Below are positions 42,346 to 50,916 of a stretch of 64,000 bases of DNA, piece by piece (position 1 is the first letter of the stretch; each line of letters opens with the position of its first letter). This DNA comes from DASUPK01 sp963815665 (GTDB taxonomy: Bacteria > Actinomycetota > Thermoleophilia > Solirubrobacterales > 70-9). The translations under genes were made by a program, and so were the position numbers. The DNA is taken from positions 124,001-188,000 of the forward strand of contig CAWFHN010000006.1 of the NCBI GenBank assembly GCA_963815665.1. The letters are read 5' to 3'. The notes under the pieces were generated by a model. It was not told the DNA's origin, made no database searches, and was given only the letters and a program-made list of their open reading frames with translations.

Positions 42346-43827
42346 TCAGAAGCGGTGATTGCCGCCGCCCCGCGGGCCGCGCTCGCGCAAGGGCTTCGGG
42401 CGACGGCGGCTCACGCCGACGATGGTGGCGTCGGCGTTGCTCGCGTTCGGGTGGAGGATCGTCACGTAGCCCAGCGACTCGGTCAGAGCGTCGGACCAGA
42501 GGGTGCCTGCCGCGCGCTTCAACGTGAACAGGATGCGACCCGCGCCATGACGGTGGCGACCCCGAACCATCAGCCTGCTGCGCCGGGCGTCGCTCCGCAC
42601 GTAGGCGAAGGAGTGCCCGCTGACCGCGGGGTCGAAGAGCAGGAGCCTGCTCGAGCGAACCAATGCCCGGTGCTTGTGGGTGCCCATCACCCACTGGACG
42701 ACGCGGCTGCCGCGTGGAGTTGCGATCGCGTACAGGAGGATGCTCCCGTCGACGGCGGGCGGGCTGAGCTGCGAGGCGCCGCCCTCGCTCACCAGCAGAA
42801 AGGGCGGCCCCGGTGACGACGGGTTTGCGATGTAGCGGATGTAGATGCCGTCGCCTCCACCCGCCGGAGCCCGATAGGCGAGCCAGGAGTCCGAGACGGC
42901 GATCGAGTCGGCGCCCGGAGCATCGACCTTTGCGATCAGCCCGAGCGTGTTCCGGTCCAGCAGGAGCACCGAGTTGCCGCCCACCGTCGCGACATAGCGC
43001 CCACCGATCGCCGGATGCTTGCCGAGCAGAGCCACCTCGCGGCCGCCACGACTGATCACCGCCGGCCCACCGAGCCGCTGGAGGAGGAGGGCATCCGCCG
43101 TGGCCGCCGGGTCGGTGGCGTGCGGCACCTCGGTGCCGCTCGCTCCGGCGCTGCCGGGGGCGACGATCAGCGCGACCGCGGCGACCAGCAGGGCGGCCGC
43201 GTCGCCGCGTCGCAGCCCCATGTAGACGCTTTCCCGCTCGCACATGAGCTCGGTCGCGCGGATGCCCGTCGCGCTGCCCGCGAGCGGCGCGAGGACGACG
43301 ATCGGGATAGCCCTCCCGATCCCGAAGGCGGCGCCCAGCAGCAGGCCGAGCGCGGGGTCGCCGATCGCCAGGCTGACTCCCGCCAGGGCCCAGACGCCGA
43401 AGGAGAGGACGAAGGTGGTGAATCCGACGCCGAGCAGTACTCCGTAGAGGGCGGCCGCCACCGGCATGGGCATCACCCGCCGCCAGTGCTCGGGCAGCTG
43501 GCGGCGGATCTGGGGCACGATCCTCGTCCCCCGCACCTCCAGCGCGGCCGCCAGCAGGGCGATCGCGGCAGCCGCGACATAGGCCGCACGGCCCCCGGCG
43601 CCGTGCAGGAGCTCGCCGAGCCAGGCGAGCGAGCCGAAGGTGAGCAGCCCGCCCGCGATCGCGCCTGGGAGGAACGTGGCGCAGGCGGCCGCCGTGATTC
43701 GCCGGCCGCCGGTATGGCCTGTCGGCCCGATCGTGTCGATCGCCGAGAGCCCGCAGGGAGAGAAGGTGCCCGTGGCGCCCACCAGGAGCGCGGCCGCCGC
43801 GAGGGCCACTTCCACGGCGGATGACAT
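42346..43827 (-). CDS. CcdA-like membrane domain fused to an exported beta domain (Mau-like)
   Basis: A 493-residue protein. Residues 1-240 form a DsbD/CcdA-type bundle of about six helices with the motif GTFSPCGLSAID near 20-31, as in proteins that pass reducing equivalents across the membrane. The C-terminal 250 residues are extracytoplasmic, beta-rich and repeat-like (VISRGGREVALLG, RYVATVGGNSVLLLD), reminiscent of a beta-propeller such as the heavy subunit of methylamine dehydrogenase. It overlaps the upstream gene by one base. Probably delivers electrons to the Cys-rich partner. Confidence 0.7.
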   Translation of the reverse strand: MSSAVEVALAAAALLVGATGTFSPCGLSAIDTIGPTGHTGGRRITAAACATFLPGAIAGGLLTFGSLAWLGELLHGAGGRAAYVAAAAIALLAAALEVRGTRIVPQIRRQLPEHWRRVMPMPVAAALYGVLLGVGFTTFVLSFGVWALAGVSLAIGDPALGLLLGAAFGIGRAIPIVVLAPLAGSATGIRATELMCERESVYMGLRRGDAAALLVAAVALIVAPGSAGASGTEVPHATDPAATADALLLQRLGGPAVISRGGREVALLGKHPAIGGRYVATVGGNSVLLLDRNTLGLIAKVDAPGADSIAVSDSWLAYRAPAGGGDGIYIRYIANPSSPGPPFLLVSEGGASQLSPPAVDGSILLYAIATPRGSRVVQWVMGTHKHRALVRSSRLLLFDPAVSGHSFAYVRSDARRSRLMVRGRHRHGAGRILFTLKRAAGTLWSDALTESLGYVTILHPNASNADATIVGVSRRRPKPLRERGPRGGGNHRF

Positions 43828-44402
43828 CAGCAGGGGACCTTGGTGTCGTAGTACTGGACGCAGAACACCTTGCGGCCTCCGTAGCAGTAGCCGGCGAGCG
43901 CGGCATCGCCGTTGATCCGCGTGTTGTGATGGGCGCAGCAATCGCGGAGCTGCCGGACCTTGCCGCCGCAGCAGCGATACCACGAGCCGTCGTTGTGGGG
44001 CCTGAAGCCGTAGATGTCCCCAGCCCGGTCGCAGAGCCGGGTGCGCGGGGCCGGTGGCAGCGGCCGTCCCTCCGCGTCGCGCAGGAGCTCTCCGCTCCCA
44101 TCGACCGGCTGCCCGAGGGCGTTGACGGGCCGGCCGATGTCGTCGATCGGCTGCCCGTCGCTCGCGCGCAGGGGAAACCCGCGCGAGTCGATCCGGGGCA
44201 GGCCGGTCGGATGCGGGCACGAGCCGGTTGTGAAGGTATGGCCGCAGAAGTGGAAGGCCTCGCTGTCTCCCGGCTCGATCAGGGAGCCGACGGTGCGGGC
44301 CGCGGTCAGGGCTACCAGCGCGCCGCCGATCCGCGCCAGGAAGCCGCGCCGCGAGCTGTCTCGCGCCAGCGAGTCGGTGAATCGATCGAGGTGCTCAGGC
44401 AC
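43827..44402 (-). CDS. Tat-exported Cys-rich protein, methylamine-dehydrogenase light-chain-like
   Basis: A 191-residue protein beginning GTG 44402 and overlapping the upstream gene by eight bases. The Tat signal SSRRGFLARIGG lies at 16-27. After a Pro/Gly-rich linker the C-terminal half carries ten cysteines (53, 62, 124, 144, 145, 155, 156, 173, 181, 191), including CCGGK and CC pairs as in MauA. Only one Trp (141) is present in the mature part, so the two-Trp TTQ cofactor of MauA cannot form. It is likely a disulfide-rich periplasmic redox or binding protein. Confidence 0.75.
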   Translation of the reverse strand: MPEHLDRFTDSLARDSSRRGFLARIGGALVALTAARTVGSLIEPGDSEAFHFCGHTFTTGSCPHPTGLPRIDSRGFPLRASDGQPIDDIGRPVNALGQPVDGSGELLRDAEGRPLPPAPRTRLCDRAGDIYGFRPHNDGSWYRCCGGKVRQLRDCCAHHNTRINGDAALAGYCYGGRKVFCVQYYDTKVPC

Positions 44403-45261
44403 GTCGCCGCTCGGCAGTGGCCAGCACGCTCTCCAGCTGGGCGAGGTTGTTGAAGGTCCCCTTGGCCAGGACGGTCCCCAGGTCGTCCAGGGCGATCGCG
44501 AACGGGCTTCCGGGTATCCCGAGGTCGTGCCAGAGCCCGGCGTCGGCCACCTCGTCGAAGACGCCGACCGCGACATGTGGGTCCTTGCCGACGTTCTCGA
44601 TCGCCGGCGTCAGGGTCTGGCAGAGGTGGCAGCCCTCGGAGCTGAAGACCGCGAGGCCCAGCCTCTCCGTGCCCGTCGCGAGCCGCGCGGCGAGAGCGTC
44701 CGATCGCGAACCGACCTCCGGGCCCTCCCCGGCTATCTCCAGGGCCCCCTGCGTGCCGAGCCGCAGCCGCAGCATGCCGACCTCGCGTGCGAGCGCGAGA
44801 ACCGCGACCGCGAGGACGGCGCACGCCGCCAGCGCCACCCCGACGGCTATGCCGAGCCAGCCGTCAGTGCCCAGGTCGATCGAGTCGACCAGCGGGATCA
44901 GCGCGAAGCCCGCCGCCAGCCCGAGGTTGCGAAGCACCCCGAACCAGGAGATCTTGGAGCGCGGGCCGAAGCAGGCGCACGGGCTGCCGGCGCGCCCGCG
45001 GAGGATCGCCCCGGCGGTGAGGGCGGCGAAGAGCAGCATCAGAGCTGCTGCCGCGTAGGCGGCCGAGTCGGAGCCGAGCACGACCGCGACCGCCAGCGCC
45101 AGCTCGATTGCGATCAGCCCCGCCCAGGCGAGCGGCCTCAGTGGGCCGCCGGCGAAGCCGAAGCTGTCCATCGAAGCGATGCTGGCCCGCGGCGATATGA
45201 GCTTCGCGAGCGCAGCGCCCGCGAGCACGACCCCCAGCGCGACGCGCAAAATGATTTCCAC
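44395..45261 (-). CDS. MauE-like membrane protein fused to a thioredoxin-like domain
   Basis: A 288-residue protein. Residues 1-150 form a MauE/DoxX-like four-helix domain with the conserved SPCACFGP near 93-100. The C-terminal domain is thioredoxin-like with the dithiol CHLC (211-214). In mau clusters separate MauE and MauD do this work, helping to form disulfides in MauA. Here they are fused. First gene of the operon. Confidence 0.8.
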   Translation of the reverse strand: MEIILRVALGVVLAGAALAKLISPRASIASMDSFGFAGGPLRPLAWAGLIAIELALAVAVVLGSDSAAYAAAALMLLFAALTAGAILRGRAGSPCACFGPRSKISWFGVLRNLGLAAGFALIPLVDSIDLGTDGWLGIAVGVALAACAVLAVAVLALAREVGMLRLRLGTQGALEIAGEGPEVGSRSDALAARLATGTERLGLAVFSSEGCHLCQTLTPAIENVGKDPHVAVGVFDEVADAGLWHDLGIPGSPFAIALDDLGTVLAKGTFNNLAQLESVLATAERRRA

Positions 45262-45311
45262 GATCCCTCCACCCGCAACCTACCACCAGGGTGGGCGGGT
45301 GCCCCTTCAGG

Positions 45312-46433
45312 TCACGCCCGGGCGCGCGCCTTGGCCTTGACCTTCTTGACGCAGCGCCGCCGCTTCTTCTTCTTGTGGATGCGCTTGCACTTCTTCAGCG
45401 CCTTGGCGGAATTGAACGGCGCCTTGGCGGAGTTGAACGACTGGGCTTCCCCCGATGCCGCCGAGCTGGTCCCGCCCGAGCTGCTCCCGGTCCCGCAGGG
45501 CTGCGCGCCGGAGCCGAAAATCGCTTCGTCGGCGAGGCCGTTCCTCGATTCAAGGCTGCAGACATCCGACTCGATCAACGGGTGCATGGTGGACCCGGCG
45601 ACGCGGGTATAGACGCCTGGCGCGTTGGCCTCGGCGCAACCATCGCCCCAGCCCGTGATCCCGACGAGCCGGTAGCCACCGCCTGCCACCGGCGCTTGCA
45701 GCGGTCCGCCGCTGTCCCCGTTGCAGGTGTCCACCCCGCCGCTGAGAAACCCTGCGCAGACCATGGTGCGCGCTTCAAATGCCGCACCGTAGACGCTGTT
45801 CGATCCACAGCTTGAATCGGCGATGATCGGCACCTTTGCTGCGCGAAGGTTGTCAGAGGTGCTGCAACCGAGCAGGAAATTCGGTTCCTGGGTGCACCCC
45901 CAGCCGCTGATGTCGGCCATGACGCCCGGCGCCCAGAGGCTCGACTCGTTTGAGCCGGCGATCTGGATGCGGTGCCGGCTTGAGGGCTGCGAGAGGACGA
46001 GGTAGCCGACGTCGAATCTCGGGACCCCCTCCCCGAGGTAATCCGGGTCGTAGTTCGCCCGATAGGAGACTGCTTTCACGTGAGCCTCCACCCCCTCGGC
46101 GGAGTCGGAAAGCGTCGTGCGTCCCAGCACGACATCGACGTCGCTCGGGTCCAGCTGGCTGCCGTTATCGGGGTCCGTGTCGTAGATGCAGTGGGCCGCC
46201 GTGATCACAATCCGAGAGGTGAGCAGCGACCCGCCGCAGAACTGTCGGTCATGCGCGTCGCCGCTCAACTTGCTTGGACTGATCACAAGCGCCGCCTGCC
46301 ACGGGTACTGCGAGATCGAGGCTGTCGAGCCGCCGACGATCTTCGGCTGGACATCGGCGCTCGCGGCTGCGGGCACCAGCAGCCCCAGGGCCGCAAGCGC
46401 GCCCAGCAGGACGAATCGAGGGCGCCTCCGCAT
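45312..46433 (-). CDS. Secreted trypsin-like (S1) serine protease with basic tail
   Basis: A 373-residue exported protease. After the signal peptide (ending ASAD) comes IVGGSTASISQYPWQ, the trypsin N-terminus. Catalytic His is in ITAAHCIY, Asp in FDVGYL and Ser in CNGDSGGP. The primary specificity Asp189-type residue is seen in GGVDTCNGD. The C-terminal tail has the repeat FNSAKA twice, followed by a Lys/Arg/Cys-rich end (KKCKRIHKKKKRRRCVKK). The tail may hold the enzyme to the wall. Confidence 0.9.
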   Translation of the reverse strand: MRRRPRFVLLGALAALGLLVPAAASADVQPKIVGGSTASISQYPWQAALVISPSKLSGDAHDRQFCGGSLLTSRIVITAAHCIYDTDPDNGSQLDPSDVDVVLGRTTLSDSAEGVEAHVKAVSYRANYDPDYLGEGVPRFDVGYLVLSQPSSRHRIQIAGSNESSLWAPGVMADISGWGCTQEPNFLLGCSTSDNLRAAKVPIIADSSCGSNSVYGAAFEARTMVCAGFLSGGVDTCNGDSGGPLQAPVAGGGYRLVGITGWGDGCAEANAPGVYTRVAGSTMHPLIESDVCSLESRNGLADEAIFGSGAQPCGTGSSSGGTSSAASGEAQSFNSAKAPFNSAKALKKCKRIHKKKKRRRCVKKVKAKARARA

Positions 46434-46475
46434 CCCGGAGATTGTGTCGGTTCGGGCTGAAAAAGGTGTAAGTGG

Positions 46476-47504
46476 CTACCCGATCGCGACCATGCGCTCG
46501 ATCGGCAGCGTGGCGCGCTCGGCGATCTCGGGCGGGACCTTGACCTCGTAGCGGCCCTCCCGCAGCGAGTCGCGGACCTTCGGCAGCGTGATCATCTTCA
46601 TGTACTTGCAGAAGGCCATCCGGTTCGCCTCGATCAGCTTCGCCTGAGGCGCCGCCTGCTGGAGCGGGTAGAGCATCCCGTTCTCGGTGGCGACGATGTA
46701 CTCGCCGTCCGGATGCTGCTCCATGTAGTTGAGCATCCCGCCGGTGGAGAGCATCTGGACGCCGTCGGGATCGATGTCGCCCGAGGCGACGTACTCCATC
46801 GCCTGGGTGGCGCAGCCGCACTCGGGGTGGATCAGGAACTCTGCGTTCGGGTGCTCGTCGCGGACCGTCTTGATGTCGGTTGGGCGGATGCCGGCGTGGA
46901 CGTGGCACTCGCCGTCCCAGATGTGGAAGCGAGCGCGCCGCTCCGGGTCCTCCTTGATCCCGGTCTCGCGCTCGACGAACGCGCCGAGCCACATGTCGGG
47001 ACCGAAGAGGATCTCCGTGTCGGGGCCGTGCTCGCGGAGGATGTGCTCGACGACCGCGACCGCGTTGCCGGAGGTGCAGCAGTAGTCGGTCTCGGCCTTG
47101 ACCTCGGCCGAGGTGTTCACGTACATGACGACGACCGCGCCCGGGTGCTCGGCCTTCCAGGCGCGGAGCTGGTCGGCGTTGATCGACTCCGACAGCGAGC
47201 AGCCGGCGCCGAGGTCGGCGATCAGGACGGTCTTGTCGGGACAGAGGACCGAGGCGGTCTCCGCCATGAAGTGGACGCCGCAGAACTCGATCACCTCCGC
47301 GTCGGCTTTCGCCGCCTGGCGAGAGAGGCCGAGCGAGTCGCCGACGAAGTCGGCCACGTCCTGCAGCTCGGGCAGCTGGTAGTTGTGGGCGAGGATCACG
47401 GCGTCGCGCTCAGCGGCGAGTGCGCGGACCTCGTCGCTCAGGGTCGCGATCTCCTCCTCGCTCAGCTTGGCGGGAAGCTCGTTGACGGTAGGTAGCTCAA
47501 GCAT
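46476..47504 (-). CDS. nadA: Quinolinate synthase NadA
   Basis: A 342-residue [4Fe-4S] enzyme making quinolinate from iminoaspartate and dihydroxyacetone phosphate in NAD synthesis. The three cluster cysteines are in LGAGCSLSES, HPECGCAT and RMAFCKYMK. N-terminus VILAHNYQLPELQDVAD is typical. Partner nadC is 2 kb away on the same strand with mutM and two SnoaL genes between them; no nadB is in the window. Confidence 0.95.
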   Translation of the reverse strand: MLELPTVNELPAKLSEEEIATLSDEVRALAAERDAVILAHNYQLPELQDVADFVGDSLGLSRQAAKADAEVIEFCGVHFMAETASVLCPDKTVLIADLGAGCSLSESINADQLRAWKAEHPGAVVVMYVNTSAEVKAETDYCCTSGNAVAVVEHILREHGPDTEILFGPDMWLGAFVERETGIKEDPERRARFHIWDGECHVHAGIRPTDIKTVRDEHPNAEFLIHPECGCATQAMEYVASGDIDPDGVQMLSTGGMLNYMEQHPDGEYIVATENGMLYPLQQAAPQAKLIEANRMAFCKYMKMITLPKVRDSLREGRYEVKVPPEIAERATLPIERMVAIG

Positions 47505-47618
47505 GGAAGCCAGCCTTCCTCGTGGACCTTATGTTCGCCGCCCCGGCCTCTTCGGAACGAGACCTCGAGGTCGGCGAATGAACTGACTAAAGATTAGCGC
47601 GCCCCTACCCTTGGCCTC

Positions 47619-48482
47619 ATGCCCGAGCTGCCCGAGGTGGAGATCACGGCGCGCCGCCTGAGCACTGCGCTCGACGATGCGGAGGTGGAGTCCGCCCTCG
47701 CCCCCGGCGTGGCGACTCTCAAGACGTTCGAGCCCAGCCTGGATTCGCTGACCGGGGCCCGGATCGAGGGGGTCCGCCGGATCGGCAAGATGCTCGCGGT
47801 CGACTTCTCCCCCGCCGACGGCGCCGGTCCACTCACCCTCTTGATTCACCTGATGTCGGCGGGGCGGTTGCAGCTCTTCGACAAGCGCGCCTCGCTCAAG
47901 GACCGCCGCTCCCGTCTGCTGATCCGGATCACCGATGGCCGAGAGCTGCGCCTGCGCGAATTCGGCACCAAGCAGGCGGCGTGGGCGAAGCTCCTGCGCC
48001 GGGACGAGGTCGCCGAAGACGAGATGGTGTCGACGCTGGGCCCCGACGCCTGGCCCGCCCCGCCGCTGGAGCAACTCCGCGAGGCGATCGACGAGCCCCG
48101 GCATCTCCATCCCCTGCTGCGCCACCAGCGCGACATCGCCGGCATCGGCCGCTCCTGGGTCGACGAGATCCTCTGGGAGGCGAAGCTCTCTCCCTTCAAG
48201 AAGGGATCGGAGCTGCGCGGCGAGGAGGTCAAGGCCATTCACGACGCCCTGCACGTCCTCGGCGACGCGATCGACCACTACGAGGTGGTGATCGGCGATC
48301 AGATCCCGGACAAGATGCCGATGCCGCTCCAGGTCCACCGCCGCGAGGGCGAGCCGTGCCCCCGCTGCGGCACGACGATCGAGGCCGTCTTCTTCTCCGA
48401 GCACCAGATGAACTACTGCCCGGAGGAGCAGACGGGCGGCCGCGTGCTCAAGGACCGGCGCCTGTCGCGTCTCTTGAAGTAG
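47619..48482 (+). CDS. Formamidopyrimidine-DNA glycosylase (MutM/Nei family)
   Basis: A 287-residue base-excision repair enzyme. It starts MPELPEVEITARRL, with catalytic Pro2 and Glu. The zinc finger is CPRCGTTIEAVFFSEHQMNYC. It removes oxidised purines; the Nei-like alternative is not excluded. Convergent with the SnoaL genes without a gap. Confidence 0.9.
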   Translation: MPELPEVEITARRLSTALDDAEVESALAPGVATLKTFEPSLDSLTGARIEGVRRIGKMLAVDFSPADGAGPLTLLIHLMSAGRLQLFDKRASLKDRRSRLLIRITDGRELRLREFGTKQAAWAKLLRRDEVAEDEMVSTLGPDAWPAPPLEQLREAIDEPRHLHPLLRHQRDIAGIGRSWVDEILWEAKLSPFKKGSELRGEEVKAIHDALHVLGDAIDHYEVVIGDQIPDKMPMPLQVHRREGEPCPRCGTTIEAVFFSEHQMNYCPEEQTGGRVLKDRRLSRLLK

Positions 48483-48998
48483 CTACCGGCCCGTGACCTG
48501 GCGGACGACGCCTCGCCCGATCGTCAGCGGGTGGGTGACCAGGGTCTGGAGCCGGCCGGTGAGGCTGAGCGGGTCGCGGGCGATCCCGAGCTGGCGCAGG
48601 ACCGTCGTCTGGTCGAAGTAGACGCGCTCGCAGACGAGGTCGTCCCCCTCGAAGACGAAGATCGCCAGGATCGGCAGCTCGAACTCGCGGCCAGTCGGAG
48701 GCAGGCTCCGCAGCGGGCCTTTGTGGGTGCCGCGGACGACGGCCTCCACGAGCACCGCGTCGTCGGCGTGGTGCAGGGCCAGCAGCTCGTTGCGCTGGTC
48801 GGGGAAGGCGCGGCGGGTGTCGTCGTAGTAGCCCTGCACCTCGTCGGTGCCGTCGTAGACCTCGCCGGTGGCGATCAGCTCGTAGCGCGGGTGACCGAAG
48901 GTGTCGAGCGTGGCGTCGAACTCGTGGCGGTTCTCGGAGTCCATGTGCTCCCGGACGATCTCCTCGCGCTTCTTCCTGGATGCCGCAGTCGGCGCCAT
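48483..48998 (-). CDS. SnoaL-like/NTF2-fold protein (copy 1)
   Basis: A 171-residue cone-fold protein: helix EEIVREHMDSENRHEFDATL, strand HPRYELIATGEVYDG, LAIFVFEGDDLVCERVYFDQ. No catalytic signature; many members are isomerases or ligand binders. It is 58% or so alike by eye with the adjacent copy and both share the tail GRGVVRQV. Confidence 0.8.
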   Translation of the reverse strand: MAPTAASRKKREEIVREHMDSENRHEFDATLDTFGHPRYELIATGEVYDGTDEVQGYYDDTRRAFPDQRNELLALHHADDAVLVEAVVRGTHKGPLRSLPPTGREFELPILAIFVFEGDDLVCERVYFDQTTVLRQLGIARDPLSLTGRLQTLVTHPLTIGRGVVRQVTGR

Positions 48999-49000
48999 GA

Positions 49001-49516
49001 CTATCTCCCGATGACCCGGCGGACGACGCCGCGCGAGATCGTCAGTGGGTGGGTGGCGGCGGTCTCGAGGCGGCCGGTGAGGCTGGCGGCGTCCCGCGCG
49101 ATCCCGAGCTGCTGCAGCACGGTCGCCGTGTCGTAGTAGACCCGCTCGCCGACCAGGGCATCGCCCTCGAAGACGAAGATCGCGAGAAACTGCTGTTCGA
49201 AGCGGCGGCCGGTGGGCGGTAGGCCGCGGAACGGCCCGGTGTGGGTGCCGCGGGCAACTGCCTCCATCAGGACGGCGTCGTCGGCGGTATGAAGCGCGAC
49301 GATCTCGATCTCCTGGTCGGGGAAGGCCCGATCGAGCTCGCGCCAGTGGGCCATCACCTCCTCCGCGCCGTCGTAGACCTCGTTGGTCGCGACGTACTCG
49401 TAGCGAGGGTGCTGGAACGTCGCCAGCGCGGTCTCGTAGTCGGCCGCGTTCTCGGCCTCGACGTGCTTGCGAACGAGCTCCTCGCGCCTGGTCGAAGCGG
49501 TGTCGAGGATGGCCAT
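49001..49516 (-). CDS. SnoaL-like/NTF2-fold protein (copy 2)
   Basis: A 171-residue paralogue of the gene two bases downstream, with the same length and order of strands (HPRYEYVATNEVYDG, LAIFVFEGDALVGERVYYD). A tandem duplication within a nad-related stretch; function unknown. It follows nadC with nine bases between, so they may be co-transcribed. Confidence 0.8.
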   Translation of the reverse strand: MAILDTASTRREELVRKHVEAENAADYETALATFQHPRYEYVATNEVYDGAEEVMAHWRELDRAFPDQEIEIVALHTADDAVLMEAVARGTHTGPFRGLPPTGRRFEQQFLAIFVFEGDALVGERVYYDTATVLQQLGIARDAASLTGRLETAATHPLTISRGVVRRVIGR

Positions 49517-49525
49517 CGCCCGACT

Positions 49526-50365
49526 CTATATCTCCAGGATCAGGTTGAGGTCGAGGCTCGCCGCCGAGTGCGTGAGCGCCCCGACCGAGACGAAATCGAC
49601 CCCGGTTGCAGCGATTTCGGCGACGGTCTCGAGCGTGACGCCGCCCGAGGCCTCGAGCTCCGGCCCATTCGAGCCGCGCGCCGCTGCGACCGCCTCTCGC
49701 AGCTCGGCCGGGCTCATGTTGTCGAGCAGAAGACGGTCAGCGCCCGCCTCCGCCCCCTGGCGGACCTCGTCGAGATCGCGGCACTCGACCTCGATCGGCA
49801 GATCCGGCTGCGCCTCACGGGCGCGCCGGACCGCCTCCCCCACTCCACCGGACAGGGCCGCGTGGTTCTCCTTGATCAGGATCGCGTCGTAGAGGCCCAT
49901 CCGGTGGTTGGTGCCGCCGCCCGCGGCCACGGCAGCTTTCTCCAGCGCCCGGAGCCCAGGCGTGGTCTTGCGCGTGTCGAGGATCCGAGCGCCGGAGCCC
50001 TCGATCTCCCGGACGAATCGCGCCGTCAGCGTGGCGACGCCCGAGAGATGGCCGAGCAGGTTGAGGGCGGTGCGCTCGGCCGCGAGCAGGGCCCGCGCCG
50101 ATCCCATGGCGCGCGCGACCTCGGCCGGGACGTCGTCCCGCCACTCGGCTTCGGGGGCGACGCCCTCGAGCTCCGCGGCTCCGGCCTGCCGGAAGACCTC
50201 GGCCGCGACGTCGAGGCCGAAGAGCACCCCCGGGGCCTTCTGCGTGATCGTCGCGCGCCCGGTGGCGTCCTCGGGAACAACCGCCTCGGCGGTGACGTCG
50301 CCGGAGCCGAGGTCCTCGAGCAGGGCCCTGGCGACGAGCTCACGCGTGTCGGCCTGTATTTCCAC
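49526..50365 (-). CDS. nadC: Nicotinate-nucleotide pyrophosphorylase NadC
   Basis: A 279-residue quinolinate phosphoribosyltransferase. It has LLGHLSGVATLTARFV, RKTTPGLRALEKAAV, GLYDAILIKENH and VECRDLDEV, all family hallmarks. GTG 50365 is the start. It converts quinolinate and PRPP to nicotinate mononucleotide. Confidence 0.95.
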   Translation of the reverse strand: MEIQADTRELVARALLEDLGSGDVTAEAVVPEDATGRATITQKAPGVLFGLDVAAEVFRQAGAAELEGVAPEAEWRDDVPAEVARAMGSARALLAAERTALNLLGHLSGVATLTARFVREIEGSGARILDTRKTTPGLRALEKAAVAAGGGTNHRMGLYDAILIKENHAALSGGVGEAVRRAREAQPDLPIEVECRDLDEVRQGAEAGADRLLLDNMSPAELREAVAAARGSNGPELEASGGVTLETVAEIAATGVDFVSVGALTHSAASLDLNLILEI

Positions 50366-50415
50366 CTGGAGGGCACAGTCTCACGAAACGCCGGTATGCG
50401 ACGTTTTATGGGCGG

Positions 50416-50916
50416 ATGTCGAATGAATCGCTTCCACCCTTCCAAGCGCTGCTCGATGAGCACGGCTCCGACGTGCTCGGCTACCTCGTGGCCACCGTCG
50501 GCCCGCATGACGCCGAGGACGTCTTCCAGGAGACCTTCATCGCCGCGCTCCGCGCCTATGAGGGGCTCGAGCACGCCCGCAACCTCCACTCGTGGCTGCT
50601 CACCATCGCTCACAACAAGGCGATCGACCATCACCGAGCGCGCGGCCGGCGCGCCGTCCCGGCAGGCGACGCCGAGGAGGTCGCGGGCTCAGTCGCCAGC
50701 TCGAACTCGAGGCCCGATGAGGTCGTCGGTGGCCGCGATCCCGAGCTCTGGCGCGCCGTCAGCACGCTCCCGCCGAAGCAGCGCAGCGCCGTCGTCCTCC
50801 GCTACGCCACCGACATGTCTTATTCCAAGATCGCGCAGGCCATGGACAGCTCAGAGGCTGCCGCTCGCCGCAACGTCCACGAGGGCCTGCAGAAGCTCAG
50901 AGGTGAATTCGCATGA
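50416..50916 (+). CDS. ECF sigma factor
   Basis: A 166-residue sigma factor. Sigma2 region: DAEDVFQETFIAALRAYEG; sigma4 region: LPPKQRSAVVLRYATDMSY and SEAAARRNVHEGLQ. No extra domain. Its last four bases overlap the ogt gene (ATGA), so the products are co-translated. It would direct RNA polymerase to a small regulon, possibly the alkylation response. Confidence 0.9.
   Translation: MSNESLPPFQALLDEHGSDVLGYLVATVGPHDAEDVFQETFIAALRAYEGLEHARNLHSWLLTIAHNKAIDHHRARGRRAVPAGDAEEVAGSVASSNSRPDEVVGGRDPELWRAVSTLPPKQRSAVVLRYATDMSYSKIAQAMDSSEAAARRNVHEGLQKLRGEFA

Noticed and set aside
42176..44101. 641-codon frame on the minus strand across the Mau-like genes
   Set aside because: It is in another frame of two genes with clear domains and is rich in Arg/Gly without any motif.
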